Shown here in pieces: positions 8,804-18,800 of a stretch of 64,000 nt of DNA (positions within the stretch are counted from its first letter, which is position 1; every line of letters begins with the position of its first letter). The stretch is taken from NCBI GenBank assembly GCA_028709215.1, contig JAQVXI010000001.1, positions 333,844-397,843 of the forward strand. The letters run 5' to 3'. This DNA comes from Bacteroidales bacterium. GTDB taxonomy: Bacteria > Bacteroidota > Bacteroidia > Bacteroidales > UBA1402. A model generated the notes under the pieces. It did not search any database. It saw only the letters and a program-made list of their open reading frames with translations, and was not told the origin of the DNA. The position numbers and the translations under genes are program-made.

Positions 8804-10219
8804 TCAGAAATAGCTGGAACCATCCCAGCAATGGGTGCACAACTTTTCTTTGGGTAAACCGATGGCCTCCACTACATCCTCAATGGTTTGAAATTTTAAG
8901 GTCGACAGATTCAAATCCTTTCGAATTTGGTCAACCATTGCTTTGTATTTTTCGCTGTTGTGATCGGCATACGCATTCAAATCGACCTGATCCAATTCTT
9001 TGTCTTCCAAGGTGCGGATGGCTTTGTGTGTGGCCAAATCCAATCCGGAACGGGATCGACTGAAATTTAGAAACTCGCAAGGGAAAGTCAGTGGTGGGCA
9101 GGCGATCCGCATATTGATTTCCTGAATCCCTGCGTCGTGCAAATCCTTCACGTTATCCCTTAATTGAGTGCCACGGACAATGGAATCGTCCAGAAAAATG
9201 CCTCGTTTGTTTTTTATAACCGAGCAGTTTGGAATCAACTTCATTTTGGCAACCAGCTCCCGTAAGTTCTGGCTTTGTGGCATAAAACTGCGTGGCCAGG
9301 TTGGTGTATACTTTGCATACGGCCGTTTCAAGTGCAAGCCGGTTGCATGGCTATATCCCATCGCATGTCCCACACCGGAGTCCGGAATTCCGGCAACGAA
9401 ATCGGCGTCAATGTCATCGTCGTATTTTGCCAACGCGGCACCGCAACGATATCGACACTCGTCCACGTTGATGCCTTCATAAAAGGAGGGTGGGTAACCG
9501 TAGTAGATCCAAAGGAAAGAGCAAATCTGCATCTTTTCGTTGGGCTTACGCAGTCGTTCGATGCCATTCTGTGTCAAACGAACGACTTCTCCTGGTCCCA
9601 GATACGAGTCGATCTCGTAACCCAGGTTGGAAAAGGCACAGGTTTCAAACGTCGCTGCATACGCGTACTCTTTTTTGCCAAGAATAATGGGGGTACGTCC
9701 TAGTTTGTCTCGCGCTGCAATGAGTCCATCTTCTGTCAATAAAAGCATGGAACAAGAACCTTTAACCTTATTGTAAACATTTTCGATGCCGGAGAGGAAG
9801 TCATCCCCTTCAGAGATTAACATGGCTACCAATTCGGTCGGATTTACGGATCCCTGACTGGTCTCTGAAAAGGTGCGATGGCGTTCCAAAAAGGATGCTT
9901 CCAGTTCGTCGGTATTCACAATTTTGCTTACGGTGACCAAGCCGAATTTGCCCATGTGTGAATTTACCACGATGGGTTGCGCTTCCGTATCACTGATGAC
10001 GCCGATCCCTGCAAATCCTTTGAAGTGTGCGACGTCACCTTCGAATTTATTTCGAAAATATCCATCTTCCAAACTATGTATGGCACGTTGTATGCCTTTT
10101 TCCTTTGAAAAGAAAGCCAAACCCGCTCGTTTGGTTCCTAAATGAGAATGATAATCGGTGCCGTAAAAAACTTCGCTCACACAATCTACCTTAGAAATAC
10201 TGCCAAAAAAGCCACTCAT
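8804..10219 (-). CDS. PurF-like amidophosphoribosyltransferase paralogue lacking the glutaminase cysteine
   Basis: A 471-residue homologue of glutamine PRPP amidotransferase, the first step of purine synthesis. The phosphoribosyltransferase half is intact: the PRPP loop FLDDSIVRGT lies at 342-351, with GIPDSGVGHA before it. Cysteines where Fe-S PurF enzymes hold their cluster are kept (C233, CPPLTFPC, and CTHC near the end). The N-terminal glutaminase half is degenerate. The protein begins MSGFFG where active enzymes begin MCGIFG, so the nucleophile Cys is Ser, and the usual HNGN oxyanion segment reads SHMGKFG. It may use free ammonia, or have a regulatory or different role. A normal purF presumably exists elsewhere. 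Similar Cys-less paralogues are, to my recollection, common in Bacteroidales. Confidence 0.85.
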   Translation of the reverse strand: MSGFFGSISKVDCVSEVFYGTDYHSHLGTKRAGLAFFSKEKGIQRAIHSLEDGYFRNKFEGDVAHFKGFAGIGVISDTEAQPIVVNSHMGKFGLVTVSKIVNTDELEASFLERHRTFSETSQGSVNPTELVAMLISEGDDFLSGIENVYNKVKGSCSMLLLTEDGLIAARDKLGRTPIILGKKEYAYAATFETCAFSNLGYEIDSYLGPGEVVRLTQNGIERLRKPNEKMQICSFLWIYYGYPPSFYEGINVDECRYRCGAALAKYDDDIDADFVAGIPDSGVGHAMGYSHATGLHLKRPYAKYTPTWPRSFMPQSQNLRELVAKMKLIPNCSVIKNKRGIFLDDSIVRGTQLRDNVKDLHDAGIQEINMRIACPPLTFPCEFLNFSRSRSGLDLATHKAIRTLEDKELDQVDLNAYADHNSEKYKAMVDQIRKDLNLSTLKFQTIEDVVEAIGLPKEKLCTHCWDGSSYF

Positions 10220-10250
10220 GGATTTTGATTTATGAAGTACAATGAGTGGA

Positions 10251-10258
10251 CAAAAGTA
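10251..10258 (-). promoter_or_regulatory. -7 promoter box of the PurF-like gene
   Basis: On the minus strand TACTTTTG matches TAnnTTTG exactly, 31 bp before the start codon at 10219. Confidence 0.65.
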
Positions 10259-10268
10259 CTCATATTTT

Positions 10269-10299
10269 TTTGTAATAATGAAGACTTCCCGCTATCTTG
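10269..10299 (+). promoter_or_regulatory. Candidate promoter of gtrA
   Basis: TTTG (10269-10272), a 20-bp spacer and TATCTTG (10293-10299) resemble the Bacteroidota -33/-7 pair, with one departure from consensus in the -7 box. It lies 22 bp before the gtrA start. Confidence 0.45.
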
Positions 10300-10321
10300 C
10301 AGAATAAAACCTTGATTCTGT

Positions 10322-10738
10322 ATGATCGAAAGGCTCTTTGTTTTTGCGAAAGCACAGGCTTCGTCCTTTTTCGGAGGGCTGGTCGATTACGGTGTAATGA
10401 TTGCCCTGACCGAATTGCTCTCCGTGCACTATACGTGCTCCATTGTTGTAGGAGGTTTTGTCGGTGCAATCGTGAATTTTTGCATCAATAAGTGGTGGAC
10501 ATTCAAAAGTAGCGATAAAAAATACCGCCATGCATTGTGGGCTCAGAGCCTACGTTTCCTTCTTGTTGTAATCAACAGTATTGTACTGAAGACCGCTGGA
10601 ACCTATTGGTTGACACAGTATTTTCATCTTGATTACAAAATCAGTCGGTTGATGGTTGATCTGGTTGTATCGCTCGCATTCAACTACCTATTGCAGAAAC
10701 ATTGGGTCTTCATCAAAACCAAACGAAGCGATGTATGA
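10322..10738 (+). CDS. GtrA family membrane protein
   Basis: A 138-residue protein with four predicted membrane helices. GtrA family members are thought to move undecaprenyl-phosphate-linked sugars across the inner membrane or to assist glycosyltransferases. The family pattern appears twice, as NFCINKWWTF after helix 2 and NYLLQKHWVF after helix 4. The stop TGA overlaps the ATG of the next gene (ATGA), so the two are translationally coupled. No glycosyltransferase is adjacent; the partner is a lipid acyltransferase, which suggests an envelope-lipid role by inference only. Confidence 0.85.
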   Translation: MIERLFVFAKAQASSFFGGLVDYGVMIALTELLSVHYTCSIVVGGFVGAIVNFCINKWWTFKSSDKKYRHALWAQSLRFLLVVINSIVLKTAGTYWLTQYFHLDYKISRLMVDLVVSLAFNYLLQKHWVFIKTKRSDV

Positions 10739-11619
10739 AAGCAAAAAAGGATTATGTTGTCTGTCCCGAGGATCTTGCTTCGATTTCACCCTTGTTTGAA
10801 GGGCGCATGGGTCAACGACTTGCAAAAGCAGTGATTCGACTTTTTGCATTGGATAAAATCAATGACTTGTACGCTCGTGCCTGTCACAAAGAAGGAGCCG
10901 ATTTTGCGGCAGCATTGTTGCAGGAATTAAAGGTACACTATCGTATTGGACATCCGGAGCGTTTAGACGCTTTACCCGAAGGATCCTTTGTTTGTATATC
11001 GAACCATCCCTACGGTGGGCTGGACGGCATTATATTGGTCGACATGCTGGGCCATCTGCGCCCGGATTTTAAAGTGATGGTCAATGACTTGCTTTCCTGG
11101 ATTGAAGCGATGGATGCCCACTTTATATCGGTCAAACCAAAAGGGAACGTAGAAGTGGGCGTAAACGGCCAGAATTTGAACGGTGTTCGTGAAACCCTAC
11201 AACATCAAAAGGGAGGGCATCCCGTCGGCTTTTTTCCGGCAGGTGCTGTCTCCAATTTATATGTAAAACCATGGGGTATACGCGACAGACCTTGGCAGGA
11301 GAGTGTGATTCGACTCATTCAAAAAACCAATGTTCCGGTACTTCCGATCCGATTTTTTAATGGGAATTCCTCTTTGTTTTACGTTCTTGGCCTGTTGGAT
11401 TGGCGAATTCGCTTGCTGCGTATGCCCAGAGAAGTTTTCAACAAATCCAAACAAAATCCACTGGTTGGAATAGGGGAATGGATCGAGTCGGATGTCATAC
11501 AAGGAATAAAAGATATCAATGAATTATCGGATTTTCTTAGAAGCGCAGTATATACAATGCCTTATCCATCGCACATACAATCGGCAACGGATTATTTTAA
11601 AAGAAATATTGGAGGATAG
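10735..11619 (+). CDS. Lysophospholipid acyltransferase family protein
   Basis: A 294-residue acyltransferase of the PlsC/hemolysin-like group, which transfers acyl chains to glycerolipids or aminolipids. The motif NHPYGGLDG holds H91 and D97, the HX5D form of the catalytic pair found in this subfamily, and GFFPAGAVS near 180 is the substrate-binding block. I chose the ATG at 10735 because it overlaps the gtrA stop as ATGA. There is no signal peptide, so it probably binds the inner membrane from the cytosol. The substrate is not clear; an ornithine-lipid or phosphatidate acyltransferase role is possible. Confidence 0.85.
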   Translation: MKAKKDYVVCPEDLASISPLFEGRMGQRLAKAVIRLFALDKINDLYARACHKEGADFAAALLQELKVHYRIGHPERLDALPEGSFVCISNHPYGGLDGIILVDMLGHLRPDFKVMVNDLLSWIEAMDAHFISVKPKGNVEVGVNGQNLNGVRETLQHQKGGHPVGFFPAGAVSNLYVKPWGIRDRPWQESVIRLIQKTNVPVLPIRFFNGNSSLFYVLGLLDWRIRLLRMPREVFNKSKQNPLVGIGEWIESDVIQGIKDINELSDFLRSAVYTMPYPSHIQSATDYFKRNIGG

Positions 11620-11680
11620 TTCATTGATATGTTGTATATTTAAGGCAATGCAAAGCAGTACAACCTTAAATTGATTCACC

Positions 11681-13116
11681 ATGGAAAAGAAAAAGCTAAC
11701 CCGTGTAAATGGAGCACCTGTCGTCGACAACCAAAATGTTCAAACGGCCGGCAAGCGTGGTCCAATGTTGTTACAAGATGTTTGGTATTTAGAAAAATTG
11801 GCCCATTTTGATCGAGAAGTTATACCGGAACGCAGGATGCATGCCAAAGGATCCGGTGCATTCGGAACGTTCACCGTCACGCACGACATTACAGCGTATA
11901 CCAAAGCAAAAATATTCGCATAAATTGGGAAAAAGACCGATGTGTTCGTTCGTTTCTCCACCGTTGCCGGAGAACGGGGGGCGGCCGATGCCGAACGCGA
12001 TATCCGGGGTTTTGCGATGAAGTTTTACACCGAAGAAGGCAATTGGGATTTGGTTGGCAACAATACACCCGTCTTTTTCTTAAAAGACCCCCTGAAATTT
12101 CCGGATTTAAATCATGCCGTCAAACGTGATCCCAAAACGAATCTGCGCAGCGCAACCAATAATTGGGACTTTTGGACCAATTTACCCGAAGCACTGCACC
12201 AGGTCACCATAACCATGAGCGATCGCGGTATTCCACGGTCGTACCGACACATGAACGGCTACGGAAGTCATACCTTTAGTTTGATCAATGCCAAAAACGA
12301 ACGTATTTGGGTAAAGTTTCATTTGAAAACACAGCAGGGAATTCAGAATTTAACCGATCAGGAAGCCGAGGACATCATCGGTAAATGCCGGGAGAGTCAT
12401 CAGCGGGATTTGTTCGATCACATCGAGAAAAAGGATTACCCGCGTTGGTCCATGAAAATACAGTTGATGACCGAAGAACAGGCCCAAAAATGTCCGTTTA
12501 ATCCATTTGATTTGACCAAAGTATGGCCTCATAAGGATTATCCCTTGCAGGATGTTGGTGTGCTTGAACTCAATCGCAATCCGGAGAATTATTTTGCAGA
12601 GGTGGAGCAAGCTGCATTCAATCCGGCCAACGTGGTCCCCGGCATCGGTTTCTCTCCGGACAAAATGTTGCAAGGGCGCTTATTCTCCTATGGAGATGCG
12701 CAACGGTATCGCCTCGGGTCAATCATCATTTAATACCCGTGAATGCAGCAAAATGCCCCGTGCACAGTTATCACCGAGACGGTCAAATGCGGGTGGACGG
12801 CAATTACGGTGCATTGCAAGGATACGAACCCAATAGTTACGGCGCATGGCCGGAACAACCCGCCTATCGGGAACCCGCTTTGGAATTGGAAGGTGCGGCG
12901 GATCATTGGGATCATCGGGAAGGCGATGACCCATACGGTCAGGCGGGTGATTTGTTTCGCTTGATGAGCCCACAGCAGAAAATGGTTTTATTTGAAAATA
13001 CGGCTCGAAATATGGGGGATGCACCTGTAGAGATCAAGCGCCGTCACATCAGAAATTGTACGATGGCCGATCCGGAATATGGAGCAGGCGTGGCCAAAGC
13101 ACTTCAATTGGATTGA
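11681..13116 (+). pseudogene. katA: Catalase, interrupted by a nonsense codon and a frameshift
   Basis: A monofunctional haem catalase gene, 2 H2O2 to 2 H2O + O2, that cannot be read through as it stands. The start at 11681 gives the usual N-terminus, including the active-site His in [11 protein letters not shown]. Codon 81 is TAA (11921-11923) where catalases normally have a residue before IGKKT, often Glu. The frame then resumes to the haem-tyrosine segment [14 protein letters not shown]. There a run of three G (12716-12718) is one base short of the four needed for the expected [18 protein letters not shown], and the gene continues in another frame to 13116. With both repaired it would encode 478 residues, normal length. 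All other conserved blocks are present, so the damage is recent or reflects sequence errors. Confidence 0.92.
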
Positions 13117-13177
13117 TAAGAATGAACATAGGGCGCAAATGTAGCGTTCTGATTTTAAACAATAGCGAATATAAATT

Positions 13178-14026
13178 ATGGAAGAGCAAGTAATGCAAGT
13201 AGAAGGAGCCCTGGAGGGTGGTATGAGTAAATTGGTTGACTTGGCTGTGTCGTATGGACCGAAACTGATCGGTGCCATCGTGGTTTTGTTGATTGGTTTG
13301 TGGGTCATTAATATGATCGTTAAGGCGACCGACCGTTTGATGAAAAAACGCAAGATGGATGAATCACTCAAGCCATTTTTGCGGGGGATGATCAATGTGG
13401 TCCTTAAGGTTCTGTTGGTTGTCAGCGTTATGGGAATGGTTGGCATAGAGATGACCAGTTTTATTGCCATATTGGGGGCTGCCGGTTTGGCTGTAGGTAT
13501 GGCATTATCTGGAACGCTGCAAAATTTTGCGGGTGGCGTAATTATCCTTGTATTTAGACCCTTTAATGTGGGCGATTTTATTGAGGCGCAGGGTTATTTG
13601 GGCTCTGTAAAAGAAATCGGAATATTTACAACCTTATTGAATACGGTTGATAAGAAAGTGATCATCATCCCCAATGGACCTTTGTCTACCGGATCGTTGA
13701 CCAACTTCTCAAGAGAACCCCTTCGCCGAGTAGATTGGTCGTATGGTATTGCTTATGGAGATGATATGGAACAATTCAAGAAGGCAATGAACGATTTTAT
13801 CCAAGAAGATAAGCGGATTTTGACGGATCCGGAACCCTTCATTGGTCTATCCGAACTGGCAGACAGTTCTGTGAATTTTGCGGTACGTGTTTGGGTAAAC
13901 GCTCCCGATTATTGGGGTGTTTTCTTTGATATGAATGAGAAAGTTTACAAGCGCTTCGCCGACTATAACCTGAATATACCGTTCCCTCAGGTCGATTTGC
14001 ATTTGCATCAGACCAAGCAAGCATAA
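13178..14026 (+). CDS. mscS: Small-conductance mechanosensitive channel, MscS family
   Basis: A 282-residue inner-membrane channel that opens under membrane tension and releases solutes during osmotic downshock. Three hydrophobic segments lie within residues 20-130. The pore helix AAGLAVGMALSGTLQNFAGG is followed by FRPFNVGDFIE, the start of the cytoplasmic beta domain, then VIIIPNGPL and the alpha/beta vestibule. The length equals that of E. coli MscS. It stands 61 bp after the catalase remnant and 13 bp before the TamA-like gene, so it may share transcription with the latter. Confidence 0.93.
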   Translation: MEEQVMQVEGALEGGMSKLVDLAVSYGPKLIGAIVVLLIGLWVINMIVKATDRLMKKRKMDESLKPFLRGMINVVLKVLLVVSVMGMVGIEMTSFIAILGAAGLAVGMALSGTLQNFAGGVIILVFRPFNVGDFIEAQGYLGSVKEIGIFTTLLNTVDKKVIIIPNGPLSTGSLTNFSREPLRRVDWSYGIAYGDDMEQFKKAMNDFIQEDKRILTDPEPFIGLSELADSSVNFAVRVWVNAPDYWGVFFDMNEKVYKRFADYNLNIPFPQVDLHLHQTKQA

Positions 14027-14039
14027 CAGAAATCCAATC

Positions 14040-15884
14040 ATGAGACAATCGTTGGTTCGAAACTATATCCGTCTCATCTGTTTATTTATTTGTGCCGGCA
14101 ACCTGGTGTTGTCGGCACAAAATGGTTTGAGTATTCGACACATCTATTTTTCAGGCAACGACACGCTGTCTTCGGAGCGTCTTCTTGAACAGATGCAGTT
14201 GTACGAAACCGACAATTGGAAACGAGTCCTATTGCGCAAGAAACCGGCCATCTACGATGATCTCCTGCTTCAGTCCGATTTGGAACGCTTGGAGCATCTG
14301 TACCAAACCGAAGGTTTTTTATGGGCAGATCTGCAATTGGATACGATACAACGGAGCAAATCCGGGAAACGTTTAAATTTGTTCATACGCGTTCGTGAAA
14401 ACGATCCGGTAGGTTTGGGGGAGGTTCGGCTACTTTTTTCAGATTCTGTGGACTCAGCCGTACGCAATCGTATGCTTGACCAGGCAGAAAGGAAAGGCTT
14501 ACTTCCGAAATCGGGCAGTCGATTTCGGGATGAAAACATTTTGCTTGCAACCGACGCATTGGAAAAATATTATACGGATGCAGGGTTCGTGTATGCAACG
14601 GTAAGCAACACCATACAGCTGGATACAACGTCCAATTCTGCCGACGTTTTTTTTGACATTGAATCGGGCAATCGGGCTCGTGCCGGAACGGTGCGTTACG
14701 CGGGGTTTGATCGGATTGATACCGCCTTTGTTTCCTCCCGACTTGCCTGGAAAAAAGACTCCATCTTTCATTACGAAGCCTTGGATGAAACGCGGGTTCG
14801 TCTCAATGCGCTTCAGCTGTTTCGAATGGTCTCCATCACCCCTGAGCTGGATCGTGAACGACCCCTGAAACCGTTAAACATCCAATTAAAGGTAGAAGAA
14901 TTACCGGCGATGTCCGGCAAATTGGGCGTTGGCTGGGGTACCGAGGATCGTTTTCGTGCGTTTGTTGATTGGACGTATCGGGGTTTATGGGGCAAGGCTT
15001 CGCGCGTGAATGTGTATGCAAAGCATTCGGCGCTTGATCCCTACTATTTGAGTGTTCGTTGGATTCAGCCCTATTTTCTTTTGCCTGAACTTTCACTCAC
15101 GATCAATCCGTATATGAGAAGACAGGCTGAACCCGGTTATCAAACGGCTTTATACGGTCTTTCCATTCCGCTCATCTATGAGCCAACAACGCACTGGTCT
15201 CTGGCTTTTTCGTATTATTTGGATCGGGTGCGGCAGTTTGCCGAAGCGGGGGTCAATCCGGAATTCTCGTTGGAATCGAGTGATTTACGGTACAATAAAT
15301 CCGGAGTACAGGCCTCTGTCCGTTATTCAAATGCCCGGCCGATGACCAATCCTACGAAGGGCTATAGTTTGCTGTTGGGTAGCAAACTCAACGGCTATGC
15401 TTTTGGAAGTGATTTTGATTTTTGGAAATCCTGGTTGGATCTTCGGACGTATCAACCATTGAATGCATGGGTGATCGCTCTGAGAGGGATGGCCGGTTGG
15501 ACCTTCCCTTCTGCTGAGGAGGGCTTTGTTCCGGTTGAGGATCGATTCTATGCAGGGGGAAGCAATTCAGTGAGGGGATGGAAGCGTGCCGAGCTGGGGC
15601 CCAAACGGAATACGGGAACCCCATTGGGAGGCAATCAAGTGATCGAAATGAATGTGGAGCTTAGGAGGCATTTGTTTTGGATTTTGGAGGCGGCCGCTTT
15701 TATGGATGCGGGCAATGTCTGGAATGCCGTGGCCATTGATCAGGTGCCCAATCTTGCGTATTCGGTTGGAGGCGGTTTACGCCTTAAAACACCCATTGGT
15801 CCTGTACGTTTGGATGTAAGCATGCCGGTCTGGAATGAAAAACGATCCATGGAATTTTTTATTAATGTTGGGCAAGCCTTTTAA
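14040..15884 (+). CDS. Omp85-family outer-membrane protein (TamA/BamA-like)
   Basis: A 614-residue outer-membrane assembly factor. A signal peptide (about 1-26, ending VLSAQ) precedes POTRA-like repeats (LSIRHIYFSGNDTLSSERLLEQM and later units, to about residue 290). A bacterial surface antigen (D15) beta-barrel follows, with the Omp85 pattern VEDRFYAGGSNSVRGW near residue 500. It ends with Phe (VGQAF), as expected for a barrel recognised by the BAM machine. The stop overlaps the ATG of a TamB-type gene (TAATG), so this is probably the TamA-type partner rather than BamA itself. Confidence 0.9.
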   Translation: MRQSLVRNYIRLICLFICAGNLVLSAQNGLSIRHIYFSGNDTLSSERLLEQMQLYETDNWKRVLLRKKPAIYDDLLLQSDLERLEHLYQTEGFLWADLQLDTIQRSKSGKRLNLFIRVRENDPVGLGEVRLLFSDSVDSAVRNRMLDQAERKGLLPKSGSRFRDENILLATDALEKYYTDAGFVYATVSNTIQLDTTSNSADVFFDIESGNRARAGTVRYAGFDRIDTAFVSSRLAWKKDSIFHYEALDETRVRLNALQLFRMVSITPELDRERPLKPLNIQLKVEELPAMSGKLGVGWGTEDRFRAFVDWTYRGLWGKASRVNVYAKHSALDPYYLSVRWIQPYFLLPELSLTINPYMRRQAEPGYQTALYGLSIPLIYEPTTHWSLAFSYYLDRVRQFAEAGVNPEFSLESSDLRYNKSGVQASVRYSNARPMTNPTKGYSLLLGSKLNGYAFGSDFDFWKSWLDLRTYQPLNAWVIALRGMAGWTFPSAEEGFVPVEDRFYAGGSNSVRGWKRAELGPKRNTGTPLGGNQVIEMNVELRRHLFWILEAAAFMDAGNVWNAVAIDQVPNLAYSVGGGLRLKTPIGPVRLDVSMPVWNEKRSMEFFINVGQAF

Positions 15885-18800
15885 TGCGTATGAAGAAGCC
15901 CATTGGAAAAATACTTTTGCGAATTGCATTGAGCCTGTTGGCCGCTTTGATTGGCCTGCTCGTACTCCTCTTTGTGCTGATACACATTCCGGCAATACAA
16001 AATGCAGCGTTGCAGCGTGGATTGATTTATTGGAACGCAAACCAGTTGTCTCAACTATCGGTAGAATACATTCAACTGAAATTGTGGAAATCCATAGAGC
16101 TGGAAGGCGTGAACCTATCCGATGCACAGGGCGATACCGTCTTTTCGTTGCAGCGCTTTTATCTGCATTTCAATATCGCGGCGTTACAAACCGGAACGAT
16201 ACACATTCGTGCAATCGATATCGATCAACCGATGATTCATCTTGTGCAAATGCAGGATTCCACTTGGAATATTCAACACCTTATTTCTCAGGATTCCAGC
16301 GTCGTTGTGCCTGAGGATACGGTCTCATCAGTCTTTGGAATGCGTGTTCGGTTGGATACCTGTATGCTTAACGGGGCTCGTTTGAAATTGAACCTTTTAG
16401 ACAAACATTCGATGGAATGGGACTCCATCGGGTTTTCTTTCCGTGCCGCTTATCAACATCCATTGGCTGAAATGTTCGGATTTCGAATGCAAATCCCTGG
16501 AAATGAGTTGAACGCACATGCGCGTGTGCAGCTTGACTTGGCCGATACATCCCACGCCCAGGTCTATATGAATCGCATACATTTGGAACCGTTTTATTCC
16601 TTTTTACCGAATGAATTTCATTGGAAACAGTCGCCGGATTTTCGTTTGAACCTGATGTTTAATGACCGTTGGGCCTCAGCGAAGATGGAGTTGCAATCGC
16701 AGGATCAAAATCTAACCGTACACGTGGATTTGGAGGATTGGAGGGGCATTCCCAAACATCGGATAAATCTGAGTATGCATGCATTCAAGCCTGATGATTG
16801 GTATATGGGCATATCCAGTAATGGACTCATTCATGGTAACGCACATTGGTTTGGGCAAGGTTTAACGCCTGAATCGATGCAAGGAGACTTGCGTTTGACT
16901 GTGTTTGAATCGCAGGTGTTTGACGTACCAATCGACACACTGACAACGGATTTAACGTATCAATCCGGTGCATTGGATGGTTTGTTGCGTTATCAGTCCA
17001 ATTGGGCATCCATCCGGATTGAACCGCACATACAAAATATTCTGAATGATCGTTCTTCCTATCAAATACAGATGCAAGCCCATCGTGTGATGTTGGATGA
17101 TCTGGTTGAGGATCTATCCCTTCCCGATCCTTTTGAATTGAATGTACGGTTGAAGGGGCAGGGTCTGACCGCTCAAAATGCCCGACTGCAAATCGATTCA
17201 CTTTACGTGGCCACTCGGGGGCTGATGTTGAATGCACAAGGTATCGTCGACGTAAATCGATTTTCTGAAGGGTCTGTTGCGTTGTACCTTAATGACCGAG
17301 ACGTAGTAGGATCGATGGCAGGCATTGACTCGCTTGAAGTGCAAGGAAGCATTCATGCCCGATTGAATGGAACGAAGCACACCCAGCAGGCGGATATTCT
17401 ACTCCGTTTGCACAAGCCGGTCTATGGTAGCTATGCCTTTGACAGCTTGCAGACCCAAGTGGATCTAAGCCTTCATCAATTCACGCAAATGGGCGCGGAG
17501 ATCGATTTGATTCTGGATCAAATGCAGGCCCGTGTAGAGACATCCGTTGATTTCAGCGCTTCCCTTCAGGGATGGTTGCGTGCTTTGTCCCTGCGTTACG
17601 ATACCTTACACTGGAAACAATCGATGGATACGGCTTTTTTTGAAATAAGCCCTACTCGTTATGCCATTCATGGGTTCAAAATGGAATCGGGCCAACAAAC
17701 TTTGGGCATCGAAGGTGTTTTGGATTTTAAGGACAATCAGGCGTTTCAACTGAAAATGGACAAGTTGAGTGTCTCTGACTTGACGCATCTTTTTATGCCG
17801 GAATTGAATCTTAACGGAAATGTTGATTTGCGGGTGGATATTCAAGGACCGGCAGCGATGCCCGCTGTTTTGTTGGATCTTGATTGGAAGGATGCCGCAT
17901 ACGAATCGTTGACTACCAGAGGTTTTCATGTTTCCTCCGTCCTCCAGGATTCAACGTTGAAGACGCAGATGGATATGTTGCCTTTGGATAGTGGTCAGGT
18001 TGCTGTATTTGCCGCATTGCCTATGCGGCTGAATTTGGAAAATCAACGCCTTCGTATCCCTACGATGCAGGATACGGTTCATGCAGAAATTCAAATCGTG
18101 AATCTGGATGTGCGTGCATTGAACAGCTTCATCCCGTATGAGTCCACGACAAAAGGGGTTCTCAACGCCATGGTTCAGATTCGTGACAGGATGGATTCCA
18201 TTCAGCCTACGGGTGATTTGACCCTTCAGGATGCAGCCTTGGAAATCCCGACTTTTGGAGTGTATTATCCTGATATTCAAGCATCAGTTTCAACGGAAAA
18301 TCGACTCGTTTACTTGGATACCTTGTTGATACGGAGTAAACGCGGAAATCTGACTGGAGGGGGATCCTTTTCGATGGATACAGCCGATGTTCAATTGGTT
18401 TTTGATCAATTTAGGCCCATCGATCATTCTTCGTACAACCTGCAAATGGATGGTCAGATTCAATGGAGTGGCAAGGGCAATCGGAGTCGATTTGACGGGG
18501 ATTTGGAAATACCCAAGGCCGAAATCTATCTACCTGCTGTCATGCGATTGATGGGAAAATCAACGGCCCCCACGGGTAGCAAACCGCTTCTGTTGGCTGC
18601 CTTGGAAGACCAGCAACGAGAAGGTGAGGCGTTTGAGTTGAATGGAGAAGTGTTGGCAGTGGATTCGGTTAAAGTCATGCCTTTCATAGAAAACTTGCAA
18701 GGCAGAGTCCGAATCAAAATACCCAGAAACACTTGGATAAAAAACGACGACATGCGCATTGAATTGGCTGGAGATGTAGAGCTTGTCAAACATTCGGAAA

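Noticed and set aside
11681..13116. Three separate small genes
   Set aside because: The three open stretches line up end to end with one catalase; neither downstream stretch has a plausible start of its own.
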